Below, piece by piece: positions 1 to 5,204 of a DNA stretch of 5,684 nucleotides. The stretch lies in the NCBI GenBank assembly GCA_018381595.1, contig JAGZRP010000061.1, forward strand, positions 1 to 5,684. The letters run 5' to 3'. Source of the DNA: Bacillota bacterium. Its GTDB lineage: Bacteria > Bacillota_I > Bacilli_A > RF39 > UBA660. Positions within the stretch are counted from its first letter, which is position 1. Each line of letters opens with the position of its first letter. The position numbers were made by a program, and so were the translations under genes. The notes below the pieces were generated by a model. The model saw only the letters and a program-made list of their open reading frames with translations, ran no database searches and was not told the DNA's origin.

Positions 1-1
1 T

Positions 2-46
2 GCTTTATTAACCGCTGAAATTTTTAATCGACTCACACACCTTTAA
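2..46 (+). CDS. Possible 3' end of an upstream gene (partial)
   Basis: One + strand frame is open from the left edge and ends in TAA at 44-46, reading ALLTAEIFNRLTHL before the stop. The other two + frames stop sooner (TGA at 16-18, TAA at 9-11). A promoter for the next gene begins at base 47, directly after this stop, as expected if a gene ends here. Fourteen residues are too few to identify a family, and an open frame of this length can occur by chance, so this is only a tentative call. Confidence 0.33.
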   Translation, partial: ALLTAEIFNRLTHL

Positions 47-75
47 TTGCACATCTTTTTCTTTTGTGCTATATT
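47..75 (+). promoter_or_regulatory. Sigma-A-type promoter of the 98-residue membrane protein gene
   Basis: A -35 box TTGCAC (47-52) and a -10 box TATATT (70-75) are separated by 17 bases. A TGC at 67-69 gives an extended -10. Transcription would start near base 82, leaving a very short leader that begins just before the Shine-Dalgarno site GAGGTGA at 84-90. Confidence 0.6.
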
Positions 76-94
76 GGTTTCATGAGGTGATTTT

Positions 95-391
95 ATGGTT
101 CCAAGAAACGTAAAAGCAGGTGTTCCCATGTGGATAATTCTTATCATTGTTGGACTGGTTATTTATGTAGGATGGTTTCCTACTGGTGCAGTTAGAAGAG
201 AATTACTCTTTTCACACCCTAAAGAAGCAATATTTTCAAAAATCAAACATACCATTGGTGGTAGATACCAAGTAAAACCAAAACCAGATTGTCTTGATAA
301 TTTATGTGAATATTATCTATGTACCAAAGATCCTTATTTCAAATTTGTCAAATGTAGTGCTTATCCTAATCCAGAGGATCTCACAAAATAA
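95..391 (+). CDS. Small single-pass membrane protein with four cysteines, unknown function
   Basis: This encodes 98 residues and I do not recognise a family. The ATG at 95 follows GAGGTGA (84-90) at 4 bases, which decides the start; the internal Met12 has no such site. A short N-terminal stretch with Arg4 and Lys7 precedes one strongly hydrophobic helix (about residues 12-29, WIILIIVGLVIYVGW). A charged soluble region with a basic patch (RRE, residues 34-36) follows. The C-terminal third has cysteines at 66, 71, 76 and 87 (C-x4-C-x4-C-x10-C) among aromatic residues, which suggests a small disulfide-bonded or metal-binding fold. Positive charge flanks both sides of the helix, so topology is ambiguous: signal anchor or cleaved signal peptide are both possible. 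The gene has its own promoter and terminator, so it is probably monocistronic. Confidence 0.75.
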   Translation: MVPRNVKAGVPMWIILIIVGLVIYVGWFPTGAVRRELLFSHPKEAIFSKIKHTIGGRYQVKPKPDCLDNLCEYYLCTKDPYFKFVKCSAYPNPEDLTK

Positions 392-416
392 CAGGAAGAT
401 TATTCTCCCTGTTTTT
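390..416 (+). terminator. Rho-independent terminator of the 98-residue protein gene
   Basis: The arms AACAGGAAGA (390-399) and TCTCCCTGTT (404-413) form a 10-base stem with one A-C mismatch and a 4-base loop. A T-rich tract follows (412-416, then CTTT). The hairpin begins inside the stop codon at 389-391 and overlaps the end of the mini-gene on the other strand. In the minus direction the trailing T run is interrupted, so termination there should be weaker. Confidence 0.65.
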
Positions 417-498
417 CTTTGATTTCTTTTTCTACCTGTTTATAATAAGATACACCCATTTTATAATTCTTAGCGATTTTCTTCTGTTCTTTGTTCAT
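400..498 (-). CDS. 32-residue lysine-rich mini-protein downstream of the spore protein gene
   Basis: On the minus strand an ATG at 498-496 opens a 32-codon frame ending in TAA (402-400). The product begins MNKEQKKIAKNYKMGV and ends KEIKEKQGE. A GGAG site lies 7 bases upstream. It is strongly charged (about ten Lys, six Glu) with two adjacent tyrosines, has no hydrophobic segment, and is probably helical. It lies 60 bases beyond the SASP stop, on the same strand, behind the SASP terminator hairpin. No good promoter fits between that hairpin and the start, so any transcript would come from read-through. I do not recognise it. In favour of a real gene are the site, the clean codon use and the exact filling of the gap between two terminators. 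Against it is its tiny size. Confidence 0.5.
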   Translation of the reverse strand: MNKEQKKIAKNYKMGVSYYKQVEKEIKEKQGE

Positions 499-508
499 AC
501 TCTTTCTC

Positions 509-541
509 CAAACTATAAAAAGTGACACCAATTGGTGCCAC
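509..541 (-). terminator. Rho-independent terminator of the SASP gene
   Basis: Read on the minus strand, GTGGCACC and GGTGTCAC form an 8-bp stem with one G-U pair around an AATT loop (522-541 as a whole). TTTTTA follows at once. On the + strand there is no T tract after the hairpin, so the element is specific for leftward transcripts. It ends the spore protein gene 18 bases after its stop and precedes the 32-residue mini-gene. Confidence 0.75.
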
Positions 542-558
542 CATCTATTCTAAATTAA

Positions 559-774
559 TTACTTACCTTGGTAATTAGATGTACTTCCTAGGTGTTGTTC
601 ACCCATTTGTACTAATCTTTTAGTGATTTCACCACCAACAGAACCATTAGCACGTGAAGTAGCATCTGGACCTAAATTAACACCAAATTCGTTAGCAATT
701 TCGTATTTCATTTGTTCGATTGCTTGTTTAGCTCCAGGAACAACTAATTTATTTGTTGAACTATTGTTTTTCAT
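559..774 (-). CDS. Alpha/beta-type small acid-soluble spore protein (SASP)
   Basis: The 71-residue product is of normal length for the family. Alpha/beta SASPs saturate spore DNA in the forespore, shift it toward an A-like form and protect it from UV and chemicals. On germination they are degraded by the protease GPR to supply amino acids. Visible hallmarks are [23 protein letters not shown] (residues 10-32), with the expected GPR cleavage between Glu25 and Ile26, and the glycine-rich DNA-binding motif around [16 protein letters not shown] (40-55). The ATG at 774 follows a near-perfect AGGAGGTGA (782-790) at 7 bases. The gene is flanked by a sigma-G-like promoter and its own terminator, as expected for strong forespore-only expression. 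It is the best evidence that the organism makes endospores. I cannot say which ssp paralogue it is. Confidence 0.95.
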   Translation of the reverse strand: MKNNSSTNKLVVPGAKQAIEQMKYEIANEFGVNLGPDATSRANGSVGGEITKRLVQMGEQHLGSTSNYQGK

Positions 775-789
775 ATCAGTTTCACCTCC

Positions 790-812
790 TGTACACTAAT
801 AGAATGTGTACA
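790..812. repeat. 7-bp inverted repeat bracketing the SASP -10 region
   Basis: TGTACAC (790-796) and GTGTACA (806-812) are perfect inverted copies separated by 9 bases. The right arm touches the sigma-G-like -10 box and the left arm meets the Shine-Dalgarno site. It could be an operator for a dimeric regulator. In RNA begun near 793 most of the left arm would be kept but the right arm lost, so an RNA hairpin is unlikely from that start. Confidence 0.45.
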
Positions 813-829
813 TTTGGCGATTTCATACA
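800..829 (-). promoter_or_regulatory. Sigma-G-like forespore promoter of the SASP gene
   Basis: On the minus strand, TGTATG (829-824) lies 17 bases before CATTCTA (806-800). These resemble the sigma-G elements known from B. subtilis SASP genes (about TGAATA and CATACTA). Transcription would start near 793, just ahead of the Shine-Dalgarno site. No good sigma-A promoter is seen in the 79-base gap to thiI. Assignment rests on sequence resemblance and the identity of the gene. Confidence 0.55.
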
Positions 830-853
830 AATAAGTTTATGGAAATTTTTGGT

Positions 854-2038
854 TTATAATAAGTCTTCAAATTCATCGGTTTCAAATGTAGTAATTGTCT
901 TCATATTATGAATACAATCTGTAATTAATGTTTGATAATCAAACGTATTTTCCATCTCAATGACTTTTTCCATCACAGGATGAATGACTGGATGTTTTGG
1001 TAAAAAGATAGTACAACAATCTTCAAATGGAAGAATACTTGTCTCATAAGTCCCAATTTTTTCACTTAAACGAATAATCTCTAGTTTATCCATACAAGCA
1101 ACAGGACGAATCACTGGCATATTCGTAACCGCATTAATAACACTAATACTCGTTAATGTTTGACTTGCAACTTGTCCAATACTTTCACCATTGATAATTA
1201 CTTTGCAATTTTTTCTTTTCGCAACCTTTTCACTAATTCGATACATCATTCTTCTCATAATGGTTATCATATAATTAGGATCACAATTCTTATAGATTGC
1301 TTCTTGTAATTTTGTAAATGGAATAATATGCACTTTGATATTACCAGAATATGCATTTAAAAGAGAAGCAAGTGTTAATACTTTATTTTTTGCCTCAACA
1401 CTTGTATGTGGTGGCGAATCAAAATAAATACACTCTACTTGGATTCCTCGTTTTAAAGCAAGATATCCAGCAACAGGACTATCAATTCCACCACTTAACA
1501 TCAGTAATCCTTTTCCTTGAATTCCTACTGGATAACCGCCAATCCCTTCGATTTCTCTTGTATAAAAATAAGTACCTCCATCACGGATTTCAATATTTAA
1601 AACAAGCTCTGGATTGTGAACATCCACGGATTTATTCTCTAAGTATTTTAATAAGTATCCACCAATTTGGCGACTTACTTCCATACTTTTGATTGGATAT
1701 CTTTTATCAGCTCTATCTGTTACAACTTTAAATGTTTGAAATGATTCTTCTTTTAATAAATCAAAAGCAATTTGCTTCATTTCTTCAATATCATTAGTAT
1801 TTACTTTATGGCAAATAACTATACCATGTAAACCAAAAATTTTACGAAGTGCTTCTACAACTTCATCAAATTTCCCATCTAATACTTCAATAAACATACG
1901 AACCCTATTTTTTGTAATTTTTATGTCATATGGTTTTAAAATTTGCTCTATGTTTTTTGTTAATACATTAATAAAAAGATTTCGATTTCCCTTTTTTGTA
2001 GTTAACTCTCCATATTTGATTAAGATTACTTTTTCCAT
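854..2038 (-). CDS. thiI: tRNA 4-thiouridine sulfurtransferase / thiamine biosynthesis protein ThiI
   Basis: ThiI adenylates U8 of tRNA and transfers persulfide sulfur to make 4-thiouridine. It can also feed sulfur to ThiS for the thiamine thiazole. The 394-residue product has an N-terminal ferredoxin-like domain (about 1-60), a THUMP tRNA-binding domain (about 60-165) and a PP-loop ATPase domain (about 170 on) with SGGIDSP at 182-188. VIINGESIGQVASQT (280-294) and EDCCTIFLPKHP (339-350, Cys341/342) match Firmicutes ThiI. It ends without the C-terminal rhodanese domain of E. coli ThiI, as usual for Bacilli, so sulfur must come from a desulfurase partner. The ATG at 2038 follows GGAGTG at 5 bases. 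The nifS-like gene that sits beside thiI in B. subtilis is not in this window. There is no clear terminator between thiI and the SASP gene, so read-through is possible. Confidence 0.97.
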   Translation of the reverse strand: MEKVILIKYGELTTKKGNRNLFINVLTKNIEQILKPYDIKITKNRVRMFIEVLDGKFDEVVEALRKIFGLHGIVICHKVNTNDIEEMKQIAFDLLKEESFQTFKVVTDRADKRYPIKSMEVSRQIGGYLLKYLENKSVDVHNPELVLNIEIRDGGTYFYTREIEGIGGYPVGIQGKGLLMLSGGIDSPVAGYLALKRGIQVECIYFDSPPHTSVEAKNKVLTLASLLNAYSGNIKVHIIPFTKLQEAIYKNCDPNYMITIMRRMMYRISEKVAKRKNCKVIINGESIGQVASQTLTSISVINAVTNMPVIRPVACMDKLEIIRLSEKIGTYETSILPFEDCCTIFLPKHPVIHPVMEKVIEMENTFDYQTLITDCIHNMKTITTFETDEFEDLL

Positions 2039-2058
2039 ACTATCACTCCGTCTGTAAT

Positions 2059-2087
2059 ATTATAACAAACCTATTTTGGAAACACAA
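2059..2087 (-). promoter_or_regulatory. thiI promoter (extended -10)
   Basis: On the minus strand, TTGTGT (2087-2082) and TATAAT (2064-2059) are 17 bases apart. TGT directly before the -10 gives TGtTATAAT. Transcription would begin near 2052, close to the GGAGTG ribosome site. Its -35 abuts the -35 of the rightward promoter. Confidence 0.65.
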
Positions 2088-2105
2088 TGAAAAATATGTT
2101 ATAAT
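2076..2105 (+). promoter_or_regulatory. Promoter of the HEXXH protein gene (extended -10)
   Basis: TTGGAA (2076-2081) and TATAAT (2100-2105) are 18 bases apart, with TGT at 2097-2099 making an extended -10. Transcription would start near 2112, so the message begins practically at its AGGTGAG ribosome site (2112-2118). The leader would be only about 10 bases. Confidence 0.62.
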
Positions 2106-2121
2106 CACACTAGGTGAGAAT

Positions 2122-3072
2122 ATGAATGATGTTATCTTGGAAACAATTGAAAGAAAAAGTGTTCAATATCATTATTCAAATGATTTGAAAATGTTATTAC
2201 AAAAAGTAATAGGTGCAATGGTTTCTTATTATGGACAAGAATATATTCCTCAAATATTAAAAGTAATTGAATATTATCCAATCACAATTTGTCAATATGA
2301 TGAAAATATTTATACAAAATTAAAAGAATTTGGACATATCAATGAAGAGGAAGAATTTGAAATTGTAAGAGAAGGAGACTTAAAAAGAGCAAATGGAGTT
2401 GCATCTTCCAATCCTATTATAAAATATGAAAATGGTCAATATGTCTTAGAAGGATTTAGTTCTTGTATTATTTTATCCTCTACTTTTGATATCAATCATA
2501 AAACAAGTGTAGCCATTCTAGTTCATGAATTAAGTCATGCTTTAAAATCAATAGATAAAAATTATCAGCTTCATGGAAATCTATTAACTACACGTTCCGG
2601 AATTTCAACGGAAACATTTGAATTATCCAATCAACAAGGTCAAGTTACCATGAAATGTATCAATGCTTGTAGTGTTGGCTTAGAAGAAGGTATTAATAGC
2701 TTCGATGAAGAACAGATAATGTGTCAAATGTATCATGAACCATATGAAACTTCCTCTTATCTCATACTCAGAAAAATCTCCGAAATTATGTTTCAAAAAG
2801 AAGGTTTTTTACAAATGATAAGAGATGCACAAATCAATGGAAATATCTATTCCTTCTTTCAGCAATACAATGAAATTTCAGGAGAAAACGCATGGGAACT
2901 TTTTTCAAAACTGTCAGATAAGCTTGTTACTTTATTTTATCAATCGATACAATATCTTTTCGAGCCAGAAAAATTAGAAGAAGTCATAAGACAAGAAGGA
3001 GAGTATCTTCCACAAATACAAGAATGCTTAGATAGTTACCGTAGCCAATTACAGGAAACCAATCAAAAATAA
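2122..3072 (+). CDS. Predicted cytosolic zinc-metallopeptidase-like protein (HEXXH), unknown function
   Basis: This encodes 316 residues that I cannot place in a named family. HELSH at residues 135-139, within a hydrophobic helix (SVAILVHELSHALKS), is the classic HEXXH zinc site. His135 and His139 would be ligands and Glu136 the catalytic base. About 50 residues on, GLEEGINSFDEEQ (186-198) looks like the glutamate-bearing helix that gives the third ligand in gluzincins, with Glu188 or Glu189 the candidate. A strand with VLEGFSSCIILSS (108-120) leads into the active helix, as in many metallopeptidases. The N-terminal (1-90) and C-terminal (200-316) parts look helical. No signal peptide or membrane segment is seen, so it should act in the cytosol. 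The ATG follows AGGTGAG at 3 bases. It is transcribed divergently from thiI, alone, and ends in a strong terminator. Substrate and partners are unknown. Confidence 0.85.
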   Translation: MNDVILETIERKSVQYHYSNDLKMLLQKVIGAMVSYYGQEYIPQILKVIEYYPITICQYDENIYTKLKEFGHINEEEEFEIVREGDLKRANGVASSNPIIKYENGQYVLEGFSSCIILSSTFDINHKTSVAILVHELSHALKSIDKNYQLHGNLLTTRSGISTETFELSNQQGQVTMKCINACSVGLEEGINSFDEEQIMCQMYHEPYETSSYLILRKISEIMFQKEGFLQMIRDAQINGNIYSFFQQYNEISGENAWELFSKLSDKLVTLFYQSIQYLFEPEKLEEVIRQEGEYLPQIQECLDSYRSQLQETNQK

Positions 3073-3104
3073 ATCGAGATATCATTTTCCCGATTTATTT
3101 TTTT
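3065..3104. terminator. Bidirectional Rho-independent terminator between convergent genes
   Basis: AAAAATAAATCG (3065-3076) and CGATTTATTTTT (3091-3102) form a perfect 12-bp stem with a 14-base loop. On the + strand it runs into T7 (3098-3104), ending the HEXXH gene. On the minus strand it ends in T5, serving the 76-residue gene. The stem contains the stop codon of the first gene and the last codons of the second, so two coding ends and one terminator share about 40 bases. Confidence 0.8.
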
Positions 3105-3312
3105 CGTCATCCATTTTCTTTTCATAAGAATAACACTTATCTTCAAATGTTGTATAATCCGTTGCTTCTAAGAATGTATCTAAATAATCTTCCTCTTCAA
3201 TTTTATCTAGTGTATCCGAAAGCATTTTATATTCAGGTGTTTCAATATCATTCCTCACATCTCTTGTTTTCGCATCTTCTAATACATCAACTTTTATTTG
3301 TTTCTCTTCCAT
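3082..3312 (-). CDS. Small acidic protein downstream of ezrA, unknown function
   Basis: The best start is the ATG at 3312, which has AAAGGGAG 5 bases upstream and gives 76 residues. A TTG at 3333 would add seven residues but has no ribosome site and lies in the ezrA terminator. The protein begins MEEKQIKVDVLEDAKTRD and is rich in Glu, Asp and Lys. It has no membrane segment or signal, one cysteine near the C-terminus (in DKCYSYEKK), and a strongly acidic middle (DKIEEEDYLDTFLEATDY). The helix-prone, charged composition suggests a small soluble partner or adaptor protein, but I recognise no family. It starts 38 bases after the ezrA stop with only a hairpin between, so it probably depends on read-through from ezrA. 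It is convergent with the HEXXH gene and shares its terminator. Confidence 0.75.
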   Translation of the reverse strand: MEEKQIKVDVLEDAKTRDVRNDIETPEYKMLSDTLDKIEEEDYLDTFLEATDYTTFEDKCYSYEKKMDDEKNKSGK

Positions 3313-3331
3313 ATATTCTCCCTTTTTATTC

Positions 3332-3358
3332 AAAAAAGTAGTTTTAAAAACTACTTTT
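3332..3358 (-). terminator. Terminator-like hairpin at the ezrA stop codon
   Basis: AAAAGTAGTTTT (3334-3345) and AAAACTACTTTT (3347-3358) are perfect inverted copies. The realistic fold is a stem of about nine pairs with a 7-base loop. On the minus strand a T6 run follows (A run at 3332-3337). The first arm includes the last codons and the TAG stop (3353-3351) of ezrA. The stem has few G-C pairs, so termination may be partial, leaving some transcript for the next gene. Confidence 0.6.
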
Positions 3359-5069
3359 CATTTCCATATAAACGAAGTAATTTATCATAAATTCCTGGTT
3401 CAATTCGATTCAAACAATTAATCGTAAGTTCCAATGACTTATGATATTCCCCTTTATAGAATAACACTTCTGCATAAGTTAGTTTCTTATCCAAATCTTC
3501 TACTGAACTACGATAACGATTTCCATAAACAATCGCCATTTCTGCAAACATCGCAGTTTTTAACATTTCCTTAGTCGTTAAATAGAGTTTTAACACCAAG
3601 TCACGGGCGGTATCTACTCTCGTATTCAATGTATTAATCGTAATTGGTTTTTTATCTAACTCTCTGACAATTTCTTTAATCGCAGCTCCAGCTTCTTTTA
3701 ATTCTACAAAATATGATTTTGGAATCACTGGTAAATTATAATCTCTAATTTTTGCTTTTGATTCCTTTAAGATTCCTTTTACTTCTTCTAATTGCTCACG
3801 AGCTCTGACTTCATCTTCTTTCATGCCACCAATCACTTCTAAAGTAGAATCTAATTGTTCTTGTAAACTAGCAAGGCGACCAGATAAAATCTCAATCTCA
3901 TGCGTTAATTTAGAATAAGCAAAGGCATGATTTCCGGTATGTTCTAAAAATACATCAAAATCATGATTTAAAATCGTTAATGCTTCTTTTACTTCATTTA
4001 ATACAACCACATCTTCATTAGATAAATGATAAGTACGTTTAATATCGTCCATTTTTAAGAAGATATCTTCTACCAAACGATTTGTTTTATTCAATTTTTT
4101 TCTAAAACCATCATTGGCCTCTTCATAAATAGCACGTTCTTTTTTCTCTTTTTCAAAATCTTGATAAAGTTGTTCAAAATATTCTAATAATACTTTTAAT
4201 TCGAATAGACTATCTTCTAAATTTAATTTTTGTAAACGTTCTTTGATATCATTGATTTTCTTTTGAGCTTCTTCGATGTTATATTCCACATTCAAATAAT
4301 CAAGTGGATATCCAAGATTTACCATGTGTTTATAAATTTCCATAGACTCTGTCATTTTCTTAGGTAAAATACTAGTTGCTAACAGTTCAATGCTTGGAAC
4401 TTCTTCGATCACAATATCCATATGTTTTAAAGAATCATCAATTGCTTTCATCACTTGTGTTACTTCTGTATATTGATTCTTATCCATCACCAGTTCAAAC
4501 TTCTCAAACATTTTCGCAATAGTTGCAAACTGATTGGCAACCGCTTGCTCTACATCTCCAAATTCAGCTTGTGTTGCCATGAATTTCTCATATAGTTCTC
4601 GATACTTTGTCTTTAATTTTGTAATAATCGTACGGTTCTTTTCTTCACTGGTTGTAATCGTACGAATTTCTTCCAATAAAAATTCTGAATTTGCTTTTAC
4701 CTTATATAATTCCATTTCCAGTTTGGCAATCTTATATAACGTACTTTTATAATCCATTTTAGAAAGAGAATAATCAGCTTCTAATAACATATCTGTTACC
4801 TTTGGAATTTGATTATTTTTAATATCTTCTAAACGAGACTTCCATTCCCCATACATCGTTTCTACTTTTTCATTTTTTAAAAAAGCCTCTATTTTAGATA
4901 ACTCTGGAGCAATTGGTGTCGAGTCAATCATATTCTTTTCAATTTCTAATTGTTCCAAGTGTTTTTTAAAGTTTTTATTCTTTCTTGTCTGAAGAAAATT
5001 CAAAACAAGAATCACAAGCACAATAGTAATTACATAGATTGTTAAAATAATTAAAGTAAGACTATTCAC
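3351..5069 (-). CDS. ezrA: Septation ring formation regulator EzrA
   Basis: EzrA is a membrane-anchored spectrin-like protein of low-GC Gram-positives. It binds FtsZ, prevents extra Z-rings and joins the divisome at midcell. The product has one N-terminal membrane helix (about residues 4-26, LTLIILTIYVITIVLVILVLNF) and a basic stop (QTRKNK). A cytoplasmic coiled-coil domain fills the rest with heptad-like Leu/Ile/Glu/Lys segments. Near the C-terminus, VYGNRYRS (about 514-521) matches the conserved patch known in B. subtilis EzrA as QNR, with Val for the leading Gln. The length of 572 is close to the usual ~560. Start choice: an upstream GTG at 5078 would add three residues, but it lies inside the ribosome site GAGGTGG (5081-5075), which is 5 bases before the GTG at 5069. 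I therefore choose 5069. It is divergent from rpsD. Confidence 0.93.
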   Translation of the reverse strand: MNSLTLIILTIYVITIVLVILVLNFLQTRKNKNFKKHLEQLEIEKNMIDSTPIAPELSKIEAFLKNEKVETMYGEWKSRLEDIKNNQIPKVTDMLLEADYSLSKMDYKSTLYKIAKLEMELYKVKANSEFLLEEIRTITTSEEKNRTIITKLKTKYRELYEKFMATQAEFGDVEQAVANQFATIAKMFEKFELVMDKNQYTEVTQVMKAIDDSLKHMDIVIEEVPSIELLATSILPKKMTESMEIYKHMVNLGYPLDYLNVEYNIEEAQKKINDIKERLQKLNLEDSLFELKVLLEYFEQLYQDFEKEKKERAIYEEANDGFRKKLNKTNRLVEDIFLKMDDIKRTYHLSNEDVVVLNEVKEALTILNHDFDVFLEHTGNHAFAYSKLTHEIEILSGRLASLQEQLDSTLEVIGGMKEDEVRAREQLEEVKGILKESKAKIRDYNLPVIPKSYFVELKEAGAAIKEIVRELDKKPITINTLNTRVDTARDLVLKLYLTTKEMLKTAMFAEMAIVYGNRYRSSVEDLDKKLTYAEVLFYKGEYHKSLELTINCLNRIEPGIYDKLLRLYGNEK

Positions 5070-5090
5070 TTGTACCACCTCGTTAGTATA

Positions 5091-5120
5091 ACTATATCAC
5101 AAACATGTCTTTTTTTGCAA
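5091..5120 (-). promoter_or_regulatory. Probable ezrA promoter
   Basis: On the minus strand, TTGCAA (5120-5115) and TATAGT (5096-5091) are separated by 18 bases. Transcription would begin near 5084, leaving a leader of about 15 bases that starts just before GAGGTGG. TATACT (5090-5085) is a second -10-like hexamer but has no matching -35. It fires away from the rpsD promoter, about 50 bases distant. Confidence 0.5.
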
Positions 5121-5169
5121 TAATTTGTCTAATTTTTGTGAATTATCGTAAAGTAAGAAGAATTAGGTC

Positions 5170-5198
5170 TTGACTTATCCCTTCTATCATAATATAAT
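5170..5198 (+). promoter_or_regulatory. Strong sigma-A promoter of rpsD
   Basis: TTGACT (5170-5175) and TATAAT (5193-5198) with a 17-base spacer match the housekeeping consensus at 11 of 12 positions. Transcription should start near 5205, about 164 bases before the rpsD start. This fits a highly expressed ribosomal protein gene with a long regulatory leader. Confidence 0.88.
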
Positions 5199-5204
5199 TA
5201 TAAA

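Noticed and set aside
1..94. Leftward coding frame at the left edge
   Set aside because: The minus frames here are short, lack a ribosome site, and a convincing + strand promoter occupies 47-75.
1351..1692. 113-residue + strand open frame inside thiI
   Set aside because: It lies wholly antisense to thiI, whose motifs are unmistakable. Its own product has no recognisable features and no ribosome site was seen.
3147..3341. 64-residue + strand open frame
   Set aside because: It is antisense to the 76-residue gene and runs into the ezrA terminator hairpin. It is hydrophobic because it is the complement of an acidic, charged coding sequence.
4534..4752. 72-residue + strand open frame inside ezrA
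   Set aside because: It is antisense to the EzrA coiled-coil region, and its Ser/Ile/Phe-rich product is typical of the reverse complement of Glu/Lys-rich coding DNA.
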